Counted from the stretch's first letter, positions 1 through 11,512 are shown. The stretch is DNA of 64,000 bases from Flexivirga endophytica (GCF_014640635.1 NZ_BMHI01000003.1:1-64000), one strand, 5' to 3'. Translations and numbers: made by a program. The notes: generated from the sequence alone by a model not told the origin.

Positions 1-67
1 CGCATCCACTCAGACCAACGGCTGCGACTAGCAGCATGGTTGCGCGGCTTGCTGCAGATACGAACAT
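1..67 (-). CDS. Lipoprotein, N-terminal part only (runs off the left edge)
   Basis: Reading leftwards from position 67 an ATG opens a frame that stays open to the window edge. The 22 visible codons give MFVSAASRATMLLVAAVGLSGC in two parts: a short N-region containing an Arg (MFVSAASRAT), then a hydrophobic core ending in the lipobox LSGC. This is a type II (lipoprotein) signal peptide, so the product should be exported and lipidated on the Cys. A purine-rich ribosome site, GAAGGGGG, lies about 6 bases upstream of the ATG. A second in-frame ATG occurs at codon 11 but leaves no charged N-region. Nothing of the mature protein is visible, so its function cannot be stated. Confidence 0.7.
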   Translation of the reverse strand, partial: MFVSAASRATMLLVAAVGLSGC

Positions 68-363
68 AATCGCCCCCTTCAATTCAGTGCAGGCCCCGAC
101 CTTCAGGTCCACCACCGCTGCAGGTGCCCAGACGACTACCCGATTGGTGCGACGAAGTTCGACCTCGTTCGGATCCCACAAACGAGTTCTCGTCCAGGGA
201 GCAGGCGTCTCGATAGAGGTTCCACAAACGGCGAACCAGCAGGTCAGCACGCAACACAGGTAGGCAGACCGGGGCTCATCCCGTAAGACCCGCCCGGTTG
301 GACATCCCGGGACGGGTGCGGCATACGGATCCCCGATGTCGGCGGACTCGGAGGCCACGAAAA
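68..363. other. Non-coding stretch, no gene seen
   Basis: The interval between the lipoprotein start and the ppsA terminator holds no convincing coding frame on either strand. It should contain the lipoprotein promoter on the minus strand, but no clear -35/-10 pair stands out. One copy of the dispersed GTATGNCG octamer lies near 320. Confidence 0.5.
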
Positions 364-397
364 CAGGCGCCCTCCCCGAGTTTGGGGAGGGCGCCTG
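364..397 (-). terminator. Intrinsic terminator of ppsA
   Basis: A perfect inverted repeat with 14-bp GC-rich arms (CAGGCGCCCTCCCC and its complement) surrounds a 6-base loop. On the minus strand it is followed by TTTT. It lies 25 bases past the ppsA stop codon. Confidence 0.9.
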
Positions 398-421
398 CGC
401 CATACGCGCGAGAAGGGTGAG

Positions 422-2818
<2,397 letters not shown>

Positions 2819-2885
2819 GTCGGGATTCCTTTCGTATGACGCGGCTGAAGTTTATTCAGACGCAGGTCAGCTCCGCCGTGGCGCG

Positions 2886-3806
2886 TCATCGACTGCCGGG
2901 CCGCGGCTTGCGCCCGGCGCTCAGCTTGCGCGTCTGCATGATCATGGCGGCCATCTCCTCCACGGACATCGCCGAGGAGTTGACATAGGGGATGCGGTGC
3001 GCGCGGAACATGGCTTCCGCGCGTCGCAACTCGTAGGTGCACTGCGACAAGGTGGCGTATGTCGAGCCCGGCCGCCGCTCCGTGCGCACCTGACTCAGCC
3101 GTTGCGCGGTCGACAGCAACCCGAAGCACTTGTCGACATACGGGGCGATCGGGCGCGGCATACCGCCGGTCTCGAAGTCCTCCTCGACCAGTGGATAGTT
3201 GGCCACGAGGAGGCCGTACTGCAGGGCGAGATACATGGTCGTCGGCGTCTTGCCGCAGCGCGACGGCGCGGTGAGGATCAGGTCGGCGCGCTCCAGCTGG
3301 CGCAGGCTCTGGCCGTCGTCGTGCTCGATCGCGAACTCGACGGCTTTCATCCGGGCGTCGTACTCACCGACGTCGCGGACCCCGTGCGCGCTGCTCGCGT
3401 TGTGCGCGGCGTTGACGTGCAGCACCCGCTCGACCATGTCCAGGTGGGACCCGAAGAGGTCGATGAAGGCGCACTCGGTGCCGGACAGGATCTCGCGGAT
3501 CTCCTCGACGGCGACGGTCGAGAAGACCAGCGGCATCACGCCGTCGGTCTTGGCCGCGTCCATCTGGGCGACCGCGTCACGCGCCTGCTCGGGTGTCTTG
3601 ATGAAGGGCAGCTTCTCGCGCACGAACCGCACGCTGGGGAACTGTTGCAACATCATGTTGCCGAGGGTCTCAGCGGAGATACCCGTTCCGCCGGCCACGA
3701 AGAAGACCGGGGTCGCGGGCGTCTCGGCCGGGAAATCCACAGGCCGAACTCTGCCATACGCACGGCCACCCGGGGCACGGGGTGCTCGTGCGTATGGCGC
3801 GCTCAT
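2886..3806 (-). CDS. ppsR: PEP synthase regulatory protein, bifunctional kinase/phosphorylase (PpsR, DUF299 family)
   Basis: The 306-aa product matches the family that inactivates PEP synthase by ADP-dependent phosphorylation of a Thr beside the catalytic His and reactivates it by phosphate-dependent phosphorolysis. Visible signatures are the N-terminal GGTGISAETLGNMML and the P-loop-like APSRCGKTPTTMYLA in the C-terminal half. Family members are usually about 270-280 aa, so the first 25 or so residues may be untranslated; a GTG (VDFPAET...) just before the conserved region is an alternative start. ppsA follows directly, giving a regulator-target pair. Confidence 0.9.
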   Translation of the reverse strand: MSAPYARAPRAPGGRAYGRVRPVDFPAETPATPVFFVAGGTGISAETLGNMMLQQFPSVRFVREKLPFIKTPEQARDAVAQMDAAKTDGVMPLVFSTVAVEEIREILSGTECAFIDLFGSHLDMVERVLHVNAAHNASSAHGVRDVGEYDARMKAVEFAIEHDDGQSLRQLERADLILTAPSRCGKTPTTMYLALQYGLLVANYPLVEEDFETGGMPRPIAPYVDKCFGLLSTAQRLSQVRTERRPGSTYATLSQCTYELRRAEAMFRAHRIPYVNSSAMSVEEMAAMIMQTRKLSAGRKPRPGSR

Positions 3807-3837
3807 CGACTCCCTGCCGTCCCGGTGCTGACGCCTG

Positions 3838-5118
3838 TTATCCGGCGAGCTTCTCGGCGGCCGCCAGCAGGACGCACGTGGCGACGGCTTCCATCGCGGC
3901 GGTGACCTCCTCGGCGACCGGGAACGTCGGCGCGAGCCGGATGTTGGTGTCGTCGGGGTCGTTGCCGTAGGGGTATGACGCGCCGGCGGGCGTCAGAGCG
4001 ATGCCGGCGTCCTTGGCGAGTTGCACCACGCGGCTGGCCGTGCCCGGTATGACGTCGAGGCTGACGAAGTATCCGCCGATGGGATCGGTCCAGGTCGCGA
4101 CACCCTTGCCGCCGAGCCGCTGACGCAGGATCCGCTGCACCTCGGCGAACTTCGGCGCGATGATGTCGCGGTGCCCGCGCATGTGCTTGCGCACGCCGTC
4201 TGCGTCACCGAAGAACTCGGCGTGCCGCAACTGGTTGATCTTGTCCGGCCCGATCGAACCCTTGCCGAGGTGACCGAGGTACCACTTCACCTGCTCGACG
4301 GACGCGGCCAGGAACCCGACGCCGGCGCCGGCGAAGGTGATCTTGGAGGTCGACGCGAACATGATCGGCCGATTGGGGTGGCCGGCCGCGCTGGCCAGGG
4401 ACAGGACGTCGGCGCTCTTGGCCTCGTCCTGGGTCAGGTGGTGGAACGCGTAGGCGTTGTCCCAGAAGATCTTGAAGTCGGGCGCCGCCGTCGGCATCGA
4501 CGCGAGCTTGGCCGCGACCTCCTGGCTGCACACCGCGCCGGCCGGGTTGGAGTAGGTCGGCACGATCCAGATGCCCTTGATCGTCGGGTCGTCGGCGACG
4601 AGAGCCGCGACGGCGTCGGCGTCCGGGCCGTCGGCCTGCATCGGCACGGTCAGCATCTCGATGCCGAGCGACTCCAGCAGGGTGTGATGCCGGTCGTAGC
4701 CGGGCACCGGGCAGATGAAGCGGACCTTCTCCTCCTGAGCCCACGGACGCGGCGAGTCGACGCCGCCGGAGAGCATCAGGTAGTAGAGCGTGTCGCGCAT
4801 CATCGTCAGGCTGGAGTTGCCGCCGGCGACGACCTGCTCAGGCTCGACCCAGAGCAACTCGGCGAAGATCTCGCGCAGTTGCGCGATGCCCTGCAGCCCG
4901 CCGTAGTTGCGGGTGTCGGTGCCGGCCGCGTCGACATACGACGTGGGCAGCTGGAGCAGTCCGTTGGACAGGTCCAGCTGTTGCGCCGACGGCTTGCCGC
5001 GCGTGAGATCGAGCTTGAGTCCGCTGGACTTCAACGTCTCGTATGCCGCCTGCTGCTCCTGGCGGAAAGCGGCGAGCTGGTCGGCGGAAAGCTCGGTCAA
5101 TGGTTGCGCGTTGGACAC
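3838..5118 (-). CDS. Aspartate aminotransferase, class Ic type (PLP-dependent)
   Basis: The 426-aa product resembles the actinobacterial subgroup Ic aspartate aminotransferases, such as AspT of Corynebacterium, which interconvert aspartate/2-oxoglutarate and oxaloacetate/glutamate. Visible features are LDLTRGKPS near the N-terminus, the substrate-loop segment IVPTYSNPAGA, the cofactor Asp region WDNAYAFHHL and the PLP lysine in FASTSKITFAGAG. A GTG start at 5118 was chosen because AGGAGA sits 6 bases upstream; the longer frame adds 27 residues without homology features. The gene is monocistronic or first in its unit, with ppsR 31 bases downstream. Confidence 0.85.
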   Translation of the reverse strand: MSNAQPLTELSADQLAAFRQEQQAAYETLKSSGLKLDLTRGKPSAQQLDLSNGLLQLPTSYVDAAGTDTRNYGGLQGIAQLREIFAELLWVEPEQVVAGGNSSLTMMRDTLYYLMLSGGVDSPRPWAQEEKVRFICPVPGYDRHHTLLESLGIEMLTVPMQADGPDADAVAALVADDPTIKGIWIVPTYSNPAGAVCSQEVAAKLASMPTAAPDFKIFWDNAYAFHHLTQDEAKSADVLSLASAAGHPNRPIMFASTSKITFAGAGVGFLAASVEQVKWYLGHLGKGSIGPDKINQLRHAEFFGDADGVRKHMRGHRDIIAPKFAEVQRILRQRLGGKGVATWTDPIGGYFVSLDVIPGTASRVVQLAKDAGIALTPAGASYPYGNDPDDTNIRLAPTFPVAEEVTAAMEAVATCVLLAAAEKLAG

Positions 5119-5258
5119 GGCGGGTTCTCCTGGGGGACATCCGAAGCGGTCACCACAGTCTCTCAAAGGCGCAGGGCACGGCCGCCCGAGGGACCGCATG
5201 ACGGACGTCGTGTGACGCGGCTCACCGGGACGACGGATCGACTACCTAGGCTGCGGCC

Positions 5259-6050
5259 ATGGACCAGCAGACCCTCGACCGTCTCGTCGCCGAACTCGCC
5301 TCGGCCGATCCGACCGCTCGCGACGACGGCGCCTACTCGGGATTGGCGTCCGCGGTCACGGAGCGGCAGCTGAGTGGCGAACAACGGCAGTGGCTGGGCG
5401 ACCGGATGCTCGAGCGGCTCGATCACTCCGAGTCCTACGCGCGTTCCTTCGCGCCGCTGGTGTTCGCGCTGCTGGCCTCGACCTGGTCCGCCGAGGACGA
5501 CGACTGGCCGGTCGGGTGGACGGACGCGCTGCTCGCCTGGTGGCCGGCGGAGACCGACCTGCGTGGGTATGCCGAGCCGGTCGGCTGGATCCACGCGGTC
5601 GCTCACGGCGCCGACGCGCTCGGCGAGATCGGCGCAGCGGGACTGGCGCCGGCCGGCCGATTGCTCGGGACGATCGCCGAGCGCGTCACCGCCGCAACGG
5701 ATTTCGTATGGCGCGATCAGGAGGACGACCGCGTCGCGGCGGCGGTGGTCGCCATACTCCTCGGCGACGGGAGCGCCGACCTGGACGATCTGCTCGAGCC
5801 CGTCGCCACGATGTTCGCGACCGGCGAGCACGGCCCCGTGCCGCCGCCGGCGACGAACTCGATGCACACTCTGCGCAGCCTGTATGTCGCCCTCGGCAAC
5901 GCCGTCATACACCCGAAGGCCGGTGAGCCTGCAGTCATTTCGCGTGCTGTCGAATTCCAGCACGACATTGCACGCACGCTGCAGGTCACCACACCATGGT
6001 TGTTCAGCGCGCCGCCAGCGGGGTCGGTCAGGCAGTCGCCTGCCCGTTGA
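5259..6050 (+). CDS. DUF2785 domain protein
   Basis: The 263-aa soluble protein opens with LVAELASADPTARDDGAYSGLASAV and continues as an all-helical repeat-like protein (RMLERLDHSESYARSFAPL...), which fits DUF2785. No catalytic motif is apparent and the biochemical role of the family is unknown to me. A TAGGCT hexamer lies 6 bases before the ATG and there is no Shine-Dalgarno sequence, which suggests a leaderless transcript. The last 23 bases overlap the convergent methyltransferase gene. Confidence 0.7.
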   Translation: MDQQTLDRLVAELASADPTARDDGAYSGLASAVTERQLSGEQRQWLGDRMLERLDHSESYARSFAPLVFALLASTWSAEDDDWPVGWTDALLAWWPAETDLRGYAEPVGWIHAVAHGADALGEIGAAGLAPAGRLLGTIAERVTAATDFVWRDQEDDRVAAAVVAILLGDGSADLDDLLEPVATMFATGEHGPVPPPATNSMHTLRSLYVALGNAVIHPKAGEPAVISRAVEFQHDIARTLQVTTPWLFSAPPAGSVRQSPAR

Positions 6051-7002
6051 GGACCGCAGGCTGCTCCTTCTCCCGACGCTCCGCCTCCGCGAGCTCCTTG
6101 TTGGCCCAAGCGCCCTCGGAGGGGGCATAGAGGTGCCTGCCGAAGTACGCCGCAACACCGGACATCACCTCGGCGTTCTTGCTGAAGAAGACGTAGCGCT
6201 TGCGCGGGCCGCCGTAGCCGGTCGCCACCAGAGGCGCACGGAAGTCGATCCGGTAGCCGTTGGCCTCCGCCAGGTGGATCAGCGCCTCCGGTGTGTAGTA
6301 GGAGGCGTGCCCCGGCGTGAAGATGTATTTGTGGTTGCGCATGTTGCTGCCGTCGTAGACGTTGGTGGAGCAGACCAGCAATCCGTCCTTGGCGACATGA
6401 GCGAACAGCGCGGCGAACTCCGTCGCAGGATCCAGGAAGTGCTCGACGACCTCGCACGCGACCACCAACGGGAACCGCTTCGCCGCCGGTTTGTTGATGT
6501 CGATGAACTCCGCATCGTCGCGCAACTTCATCACGTCGGCGACGGCGACGTCGCGGAACTGCGGGAGGGCGGCGATGTGCCGGTTGTCGAAACTGCGGCC
6601 GGCGCCATAGATGAGGACGTCGATCTCGGACCGGGGCGCCATGATCTCCGCGGCCATCTGCGCCATGTGGAACTCGCGGCCCTTGCGGTCCTCGGTGCCG
6701 ACCCGCGCCCGCATCGGCAGTTTGTCGAGCTTCTTGAACTGTCGGTAGTCGTGCACGTTGTCCGGGTTGGCCACGTGTCCGCACACGCGACAGACCCTGA
6801 CGTCGAAGACGGTGCCGTCCTTGGCGTAGGTGATCTTCCGGCGTCGCGGATGACCCGCGCCGCAAGCCAGGCAACGCTCCGGCGCGGCGGTCGGGTCGAT
6901 GATCGCGCTCAACCTTCGTCTTGCCGCCGCCACGTAGCGCGATCGGGTGGACGGGCTTGCCAAGCCGGCCGCGATGCGTGCCGCGCGTTTCCCTGTGGCC
7001 AT
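6028..7002 (-). CDS. SAM-dependent methyltransferase with N-terminal zinc-ribbon cysteines
   Basis: The 324-aa product has two CxxC pairs (CLACG near residue 44 and CRVCG near residue 70), a likely zinc ribbon. A class I methyltransferase-type core follows: VLIYGAGRSFDNRHIA (motif I), VAVADVMKL (motif II acidic residue) and LVVACEVVEHFLDP (motif IV). This resembles Methyltransf_23-type enzymes that modify sugars or lipids, but the substrate is not visible. The motif I glycine pattern (YGAGRSFDN) is looser than the classic GxGxG, so catalytic competence should be treated as likely, not shown. The gene converges on the DUF2785 gene. Confidence 0.75.
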   Translation of the reverse strand: MATGKRAARIAAGLASPSTRSRYVAAARRRLSAIIDPTAAPERCLACGAGHPRRRKITYAKDGTVFDVRVCRVCGHVANPDNVHDYRQFKKLDKLPMRARVGTEDRKGREFHMAQMAAEIMAPRSEIDVLIYGAGRSFDNRHIAALPQFRDVAVADVMKLRDDAEFIDINKPAAKRFPLVVACEVVEHFLDPATEFAALFAHVAKDGLLVCSTNVYDGSNMRNHKYIFTPGHASYYTPEALIHLAEANGYRIDFRAPLVATGYGGPRKRYVFFSKNAEVMSGVAAYFGRHLYAPSEGAWANKELAEAERREKEQPAVLNGQATA

Positions 7003-7066
7003 CGGCGAACGCTAACACAGTGTGACCCATATCACAGCGTGCCGAGAATCGCCCGTCAGCGAGCTG

Positions 7067-8299
7067 TCACTTCAACTGCCGTATCCGTGGGTTGAGTGCG
7101 AACGCCGCACAGAGGCATCCCATCGCGAGCCCGCACACCGTCGTCGCGAACAGCACCGACGAGGCACCGGCGAGCAGCCCGAAGATCGGCGTGGTCGCCG
7201 GAGTCAGCACCAGGTCCCCCAGATTGCTCACCGACCCGACTCTGCCCAGATGGCTCGGCGCGATGATCCGCTGGAAGGACCCACTCAGCCAGACCGACGC
7301 CAACCCGGCGGTGACACCCACGATCGTCATACCGAGAACGAGCCCGAACCGCGTGGGCAGACCGACGGCACTCAGTCCGACGCCCTGCAGCACCAGCAAC
7401 CGGAAGGAGCGCGCCGGCAGGTAGTCGCCCTGCCAACGGGTCCCGATCACCGATCCGATGATGGCGCCGACAGCGAACGTCGCCTCCGAAGCTCCCAACC
7501 AGCCCGATCCCCATTGGGATTGGGACACCCGCAACGCGACCCCGACAGACATCACGGGCGTGACGAAGACGTTCAGCGCCGCCAGGCCCAAGAGGAAGAT
7601 CCGTGCGACCTCCGACTCGCGGATGTAGTCCCAGCCGGAACGCAACGACTGCAGCATCGGCTCGTTCGGCGTCCGCGGCAACCGGAAGCGGACGTGTACG
7701 ACGAGCCGCAACACGATCAGCACGCCGAGGAACGTCAACCCGTCCGCGATCATCGAGAAGCCGAAACCCCAGTGGATGATGACGGCGCCGAGCGGGGCGC
7801 CGAGCAGGCGGGCCAGGCGGGAGCCGGTCTGTGCCCAACCACTGACCGTGACCAGATCGTCGGTGTGGACCAACTGCCGCACGAGCGTCCGGGACGCAGG
7901 ACCACTCAACCCACTGACGGTCCCGAAGCAGATGGCGACCGCGAAAAGCACTGCGCCCGCGTGCAATCCGCTCTCCCAGCAGGCCGCGGCGACGAACAGC
8001 ACTGCGACGCGGGCGAATTCGCCCAGCATCATCACCCGGCGAGTGTCATAGCGGTCGGCGATCACCCCGCCGAACAAGGTGCAGATCGCCTGCGGCAGCA
8101 TCTCGACGCCGAGTACGAAGCCGGCCAGTCCCGGCGAGAACATGTGCACGGCGGTCCACGCGAGACCGATCGCGAAGACCGTGTCGCCGGCCGCGGAGAC
8201 GATCACCGCGAAGAGGTACGCCTGCACCATGCGGTCCCGCTTCACCGGCGGCGGCGTGGGTCCGATCAGCTGCGGCTCGTCGACGGTGGACGTCGTCAT
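7067..8299 (-). CDS. MFS transporter, multidrug/exporter type
   Basis: The 410-aa membrane protein shows about 12 hydrophobic segments in two halves. The conserved loop after TM2 reads GGVIADRYDTRRVMML, the usual MFS motif A position. The overall type is the MFS_3/enterobactin-exporter-like group, whose members often export small molecules or siderophores; the substrate is unknown here. Its start codon overlaps the stop of the upstream winged-helix regulator gene (ATGA), so the two are translationally coupled and the exporter is probably controlled by that regulator. Confidence 0.85.
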   Translation of the reverse strand: MTTSTVDEPQLIGPTPPPVKRDRMVQAYLFAVIVSAAGDTVFAIGLAWTAVHMFSPGLAGFVLGVEMLPQAICTLFGGVIADRYDTRRVMMLGEFARVAVLFVAAACWESGLHAGAVLFAVAICFGTVSGLSGPASRTLVRQLVHTDDLVTVSGWAQTGSRLARLLGAPLGAVIIHWGFGFSMIADGLTFLGVLIVLRLVVHVRFRLPRTPNEPMLQSLRSGWDYIRESEVARIFLLGLAALNVFVTPVMSVGVALRVSQSQWGSGWLGASEATFAVGAIIGSVIGTRWQGDYLPARSFRLLVLQGVGLSAVGLPTRFGLVLGMTIVGVTAGLASVWLSGSFQRIIAPSHLGRVGSVSNLGDLVLTPATTPIFGLLAGASSVLFATTVCGLAMGCLCAAFALNPRIRQLK

Positions 8300-8973
8300 A
8301 CCGCACCCGGCTCACTCGGGAAGACCCGCGCGATGAGGCGCACCGGACGACGTTCCGCGTCCGGGTGCAGCCCGGCGTCGGCGCGGACCTCACGCGACCA
8401 CTCCTCGGTCAATGCGTCGAGGCGCTGCATCAGGTCCTTCAGCTGGTCCACGGTGGCGGGCACGAACGAGTCGGTCGCCAAGCTCTCCTGCCACTGCGCC
8501 GGCAGCTCGTCGCGGGTGCGCATCCACCGCACCGTCGCCGCATTGAGATATTCGAGATTTGCATGCTCGGCGGTGTCGGTCACCTGGCGGGCGAAGCTGC
8601 CGTCCGCGTAGTCCTCCCTACTCCAGGACAATCGACGCTGCCGGCCCCGCCACCACGACTCACGCGTGTCCTTCGCCAACTCCGGCGCCGGTTCGATGAA
8701 GCCCGCCTTGTGCATCGGCTTGAGGTGATGACTGACCGAACCGACCGCGATGCCGAGCCGGGATGCGAGCTGCCCGACCGTCGCCGGCCCGTCGTTGGTC
8801 AGGATCTCGAAGATGCGTCGCCGCACCGGGTGGTGCAGGGCGAGCAGCGCGTCGATCAGTGCGGCCCCCTCGGGCAACGCGGGAATCTCCTCGGGCGGAG
8901 CGGAGTCGGTATGCCGCTCGGCGGCGGTCCTGCGTGGCATTCCCTCAGCGTGGTGCCCGTTCGCGCCATACAC
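8296..8973 (-). CDS. Winged-helix (ArsR-type) transcriptional regulator
   Basis: The 225-aa product has a helix-turn-helix domain at about residues 48-105 (LHHPVRRRIFEILTNDGPATVGQLASRLGI..., with recognition helix VGSVSHHLKPMHKAGFIEP). A longer C-terminal region with Trp-rich stretches probably senses a ligand. It is the first gene of a two-gene unit with the MFS exporter. The GTG start at 8973 has AGGG 7 bases upstream; an ATG at 8940 is an alternative. The start region overlaps a near-palindrome (8972-8985), a plausible autoregulatory operator. Confidence 0.8.
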   Translation of the reverse strand: MYGANGHHAEGMPRRTAAERHTDSAPPEEIPALPEGAALIDALLALHHPVRRRIFEILTNDGPATVGQLASRLGIAVGSVSHHLKPMHKAGFIEPAPELAKDTRESWWRGRQRRLSWSREDYADGSFARQVTDTAEHANLEYLNAATVRWMRTRDELPAQWQESLATDSFVPATVDQLKDLMQRLDALTEEWSREVRADAGLHPDAERRPVRLIARVFPSEPGAV

Positions 8974-8985
8974 AAGAGCCCTTGT
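8972..8985. promoter_or_regulatory. Near-palindrome at the regulator start, candidate operator
   Basis: ACAAGAGCCCTTGT matches its own complement at 12 of 14 positions. A further ACTTGT half-site follows at about 8989. It covers the ribosome site and start of the ArsR-type gene and also faces the divergent C39-type gene. Operator function is inference from position and symmetry only. Confidence 0.4.
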
Positions 8986-9072
8986 ATAACTTGTCCAAAT
9001 TTGAGGGTCCGTTCACTTGCACAGCCGCATGCCGCCCCTAGGCTCGAAGATCCCCGTTCTCAGGAGTCACTC

Positions 9073-9849
9073 ATGAAACAGGCCCACCGACGCCTGCTGG
9101 CCACACCGGTCAGTATCGCGCTGCTCCTGGCAGTTGCGCCGACCGCGACCGCCGACACCGACGGATCGACGAGCACGCGCTATGTGCAGACCACCGCCTG
9201 GGCCAATGGCACCGGTGCGATCGACCGGGTGCGTTCCGCCGACGACGCGGCGGAGTACCCCCGGCTGTTCCCCCTGCTGCAGGCCGGGACCGGTGATGCG
9301 CAATGGAACAACTGCGGACCGGTGGCCGCCATCGCCGCGATCTACGCGATGGGCAGGACACCGGTGCACTGGGACGGCATGAACGACTCGGCCGCCACGC
9401 AGTACATGCGCTACACGACCATGGGTATCCCGAAGTCGCAGGACGACCACGGCACCAGTGCGACCGACCTGGTGCGCGGCTTCTCGGCATACGACCTCGA
9501 CACCACGATCGTCAGCGACCCGGCCACTGTCCCGGACCAGGTCGCCGCGTCTGCCCGCGCCGGCCGGGTGTCGATCGTCAACGGCGACATGCAGAAGCTG
9601 CCGGACGACTACAAACACGACATCACGCCGGGTTACACCGATCCGATCAGTCACTTCATCGTGGTGGCCGGCTATGAGTTGTCCACCGACAGCTACCTGG
9701 TGATCGACCCGGCCTCGCTGCACAGCGACCCGGCGTCCGTGGTGATCCATCGCTTCACCGCCGCCGAACTGGCCGACTTCCAGCAGGGTGAGCTCGTCTT
9801 CGGTCGGAATCCGACCGCGGTCATCACTGACACACCTGCACCCGTCTGA
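9073..9849 (+). CDS. Secreted C39-like cysteine peptidase family protein
   Basis: The 258-aa protein begins with a Sec signal peptide (MKQAHRRLLATPVSIALLLAVAPTATA, in effect to about residue 27). The mature part has the Peptidase_C39_2 papain-like layout: WNNCGPVAAIAAIYAM with the nucleophilic Cys, SHFIVVAGYE with the His, and LVIDPAS with the third residue. The role of such secreted proteins is usually peptide or cell-wall related; the substrate is unknown. AGGAG lies 7 bases before the ATG. A TTGCAC/TAGGCT pair about 30 bases upstream of that is a possible promoter. The next gene also encodes a secreted, probably wall-acting protein. Confidence 0.75.
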   Translation: MKQAHRRLLATPVSIALLLAVAPTATADTDGSTSTRYVQTTAWANGTGAIDRVRSADDAAEYPRLFPLLQAGTGDAQWNNCGPVAAIAAIYAMGRTPVHWDGMNDSAATQYMRYTTMGIPKSQDDHGTSATDLVRGFSAYDLDTTIVSDPATVPDQVAASARAGRVSIVNGDMQKLPDDYKHDITPGYTDPISHFIVVAGYELSTDSYLVIDPASLHSDPASVVIHRFTAAELADFQQGELVFGRNPTAVITDTPAPV

Positions 9850-9996
9850 GCCGCGCCATACCGCATCCGCCGCGACTTTGGTGATCGCGACACGCACAAG
9901 GGCCACAACTGTCACAATATTCTCCGCACACTCTCGTGGCGCATCCGCGACCGAGGTGAGCCGTTCTGCCGCCTCTCGAGCCACGAGGACATCACC

Positions 9997-11442
9997 ATGG
10001 GTACTCCCCGCCTTCTCACCGTCACCTTCACCGCAGCCGCCCTCCTCGGCTCGCTCGCCGTCGCACCCGCGAACGCGGACACGGACCCGGCACCGAGTGC
10101 GCCCACGTATGCCGAACAGGGCATCCCCGGCCCGGCCGGCAATCCGGTGTGGGCGCAACGGTCCGCTCAGCGCGGCACGCTCGCACTCACCTGGGTGTCC
10201 TGCGGTCCGACGAAGAGCGACGGGGTGACCGCGACCGCACTCGCCGGTGCCATGACCTATGCCCGGATGGGGCGACGGCTGAGCGCCGAACAGGCTGCCT
10301 GCGCCCGCCGCATCGTCGCCGCGTCACGGGCGAGCGGGCTGGATCGCAAGGCCGCCGAGATCGCCCTGATGACCGCGATCGTCGAGACGACCCTGCGCAA
10401 CTACACCGGCGGCGACCTCGACAGCGTCGGCCTCTTCCAGCAACGCAACTCATGGGGCACCTACGCCCAGCGCATCAACCCCGAGACCGCGACGAAGAAG
10501 TTCCTCAGCGTCATGCAGCAGATCTATCCGCGCAGTTCGTGGCTCAAGGCCCCCGCAGGACAGGTCGCGGCGGACGTGCAGCGACCGGCCGCGGCATACC
10601 GGGGCGAATACGCATTGGCGCAGTCGTCCGCCGACGCGCTGCTGAATGTGCTGTGGCCACAACCTGTTTCGAAGCCCGCCCCCTCCACGACCGCGCCGAC
10701 GAGCCTCGCCGGGTTCGGCGACGTGACGGGCGACCGCGTCCTGGATCGGGTCGCCTACCGCAGCACGCTGCGCGGCGGCAGCATCCGCCTCTACCGCGGA
10801 TGGACGACCGGCATCACCCTCGGGTCCGGTCTCAATCAGTACCGGGCTCTGTTGCGCGGCGACTTCGACGGGAACGGCACCGCCGAGTTGCTCGGCGTCG
10901 CCACGGACGGTCACCTGGTCCGTTACGCGATCGGTCGGCGAGGCACGCTCGGTGCCGGCGTCCGGGTGGCCGGCAGCAGCGGCTGGGCGGCATACAGTCA
11001 GTTCGCCGTCGTCAACGATCTGGCACGCGGCAAGGCGCAGCGTCGCATCGGCGTCACGACGAGCGGCGACGTCACCTACTTCGGCGCACGCACCGTCACG
11101 ACCAGGCGCCTGATGCCGCTGAACACGTACAAGCAGCCGCTGCCGGTCGGAGACCTCAACGGCGACCGGCTGCCGGACCTGGTCGCGGTCCGCAAGGCGA
11201 CCGGGCGGCTCAGCGCCTTCTACGCCCATGCGAACGGCACCTACAGCAAGGGCCCCGAGTTCGGCACCGGCTTCTGGAACAGGTTCCGCGCGATCACCAG
11301 CGACGGCAACGGCGTCCTGCGTGGCATCGACGCCAAACCGCAGGTGCAGCGCGCCTATGTCGTCCGGAACGTGCGGCCCGGCGGCGTCCGGCTGATCGGA
11401 GTGGGCACCGGCACGTGGGCGCCCTACGCGGGCCTGCTCTGA
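9997..11442 (+). CDS. Secreted lysozyme-like domain protein with FG-GAP/VCBS-type repeats
   Basis: The 481-aa protein has a signal peptide ending near residue 27 (VAPANA). A helical lysozyme/transglycosylase-like domain follows at about residues 85-215, with IALMTAIVETTLRNY (candidate catalytic Glu), DSVGLFQQRNSWGT and a closing AAAYRGEYA segment. After a Pro/Thr linker come repeats with calcium-loop-like cores: GDVTGDRVLDRVA, GDFDGNGTAELLGV and GDLNGDRLPDLVAV, typical of beta-propeller carbohydrate or surface-binding modules. It probably cleaves or remodels peptidoglycan while anchored by the propeller. GAGGAC lies close upstream of the ATG. Confidence 0.75.
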   Translation: MGTPRLLTVTFTAAALLGSLAVAPANADTDPAPSAPTYAEQGIPGPAGNPVWAQRSAQRGTLALTWVSCGPTKSDGVTATALAGAMTYARMGRRLSAEQAACARRIVAASRASGLDRKAAEIALMTAIVETTLRNYTGGDLDSVGLFQQRNSWGTYAQRINPETATKKFLSVMQQIYPRSSWLKAPAGQVAADVQRPAAAYRGEYALAQSSADALLNVLWPQPVSKPAPSTTAPTSLAGFGDVTGDRVLDRVAYRSTLRGGSIRLYRGWTTGITLGSGLNQYRALLRGDFDGNGTAELLGVATDGHLVRYAIGRRGTLGAGVRVAGSSGWAAYSQFAVVNDLARGKAQRRIGVTTSGDVTYFGARTVTTRRLMPLNTYKQPLPVGDLNGDRLPDLVAVRKATGRLSAFYAHANGTYSKGPEFGTGFWNRFRAITSDGNGVLRGIDAKPQVQRAYVVRNVRPGGVRLIGVGTGTWAPYAGLL

Positions 11443-11474
11443 CCCGAACGCTCCGGCCCGCACACGCGGGCATG

Positions 11475-11512
11475 CGAAGAGCCCCGGACCCTCAAGGGTC
11501 CGGGGCTCTTCG
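11475..11512. terminator. Bidirectional terminator between the lysozyme-like gene and tuf
   Basis: A perfect inverted repeat with 18-bp arms (CGAAGAGCCCCGGACCCT and its complement) sits between two convergent genes. Terminator function on either strand is inferred from position and stem strength. Confidence 0.9.

Noticed and set aside
36-263. Plus-strand 75-codon frame at the left edge
   Set aside because: No ribosome site and unusual composition; the minus-strand lipoprotein start with a clear signal peptide explains the first 67 bases better.
9850-9996. ydaO (c-di-AMP) riboswitch upstream of the lysozyme-like gene
   Set aside because: Such riboswitches often precede actinobacterial wall hydrolases and a GGTGAGCC string is present, but the leader is too short and the conserved core cannot be recognised.
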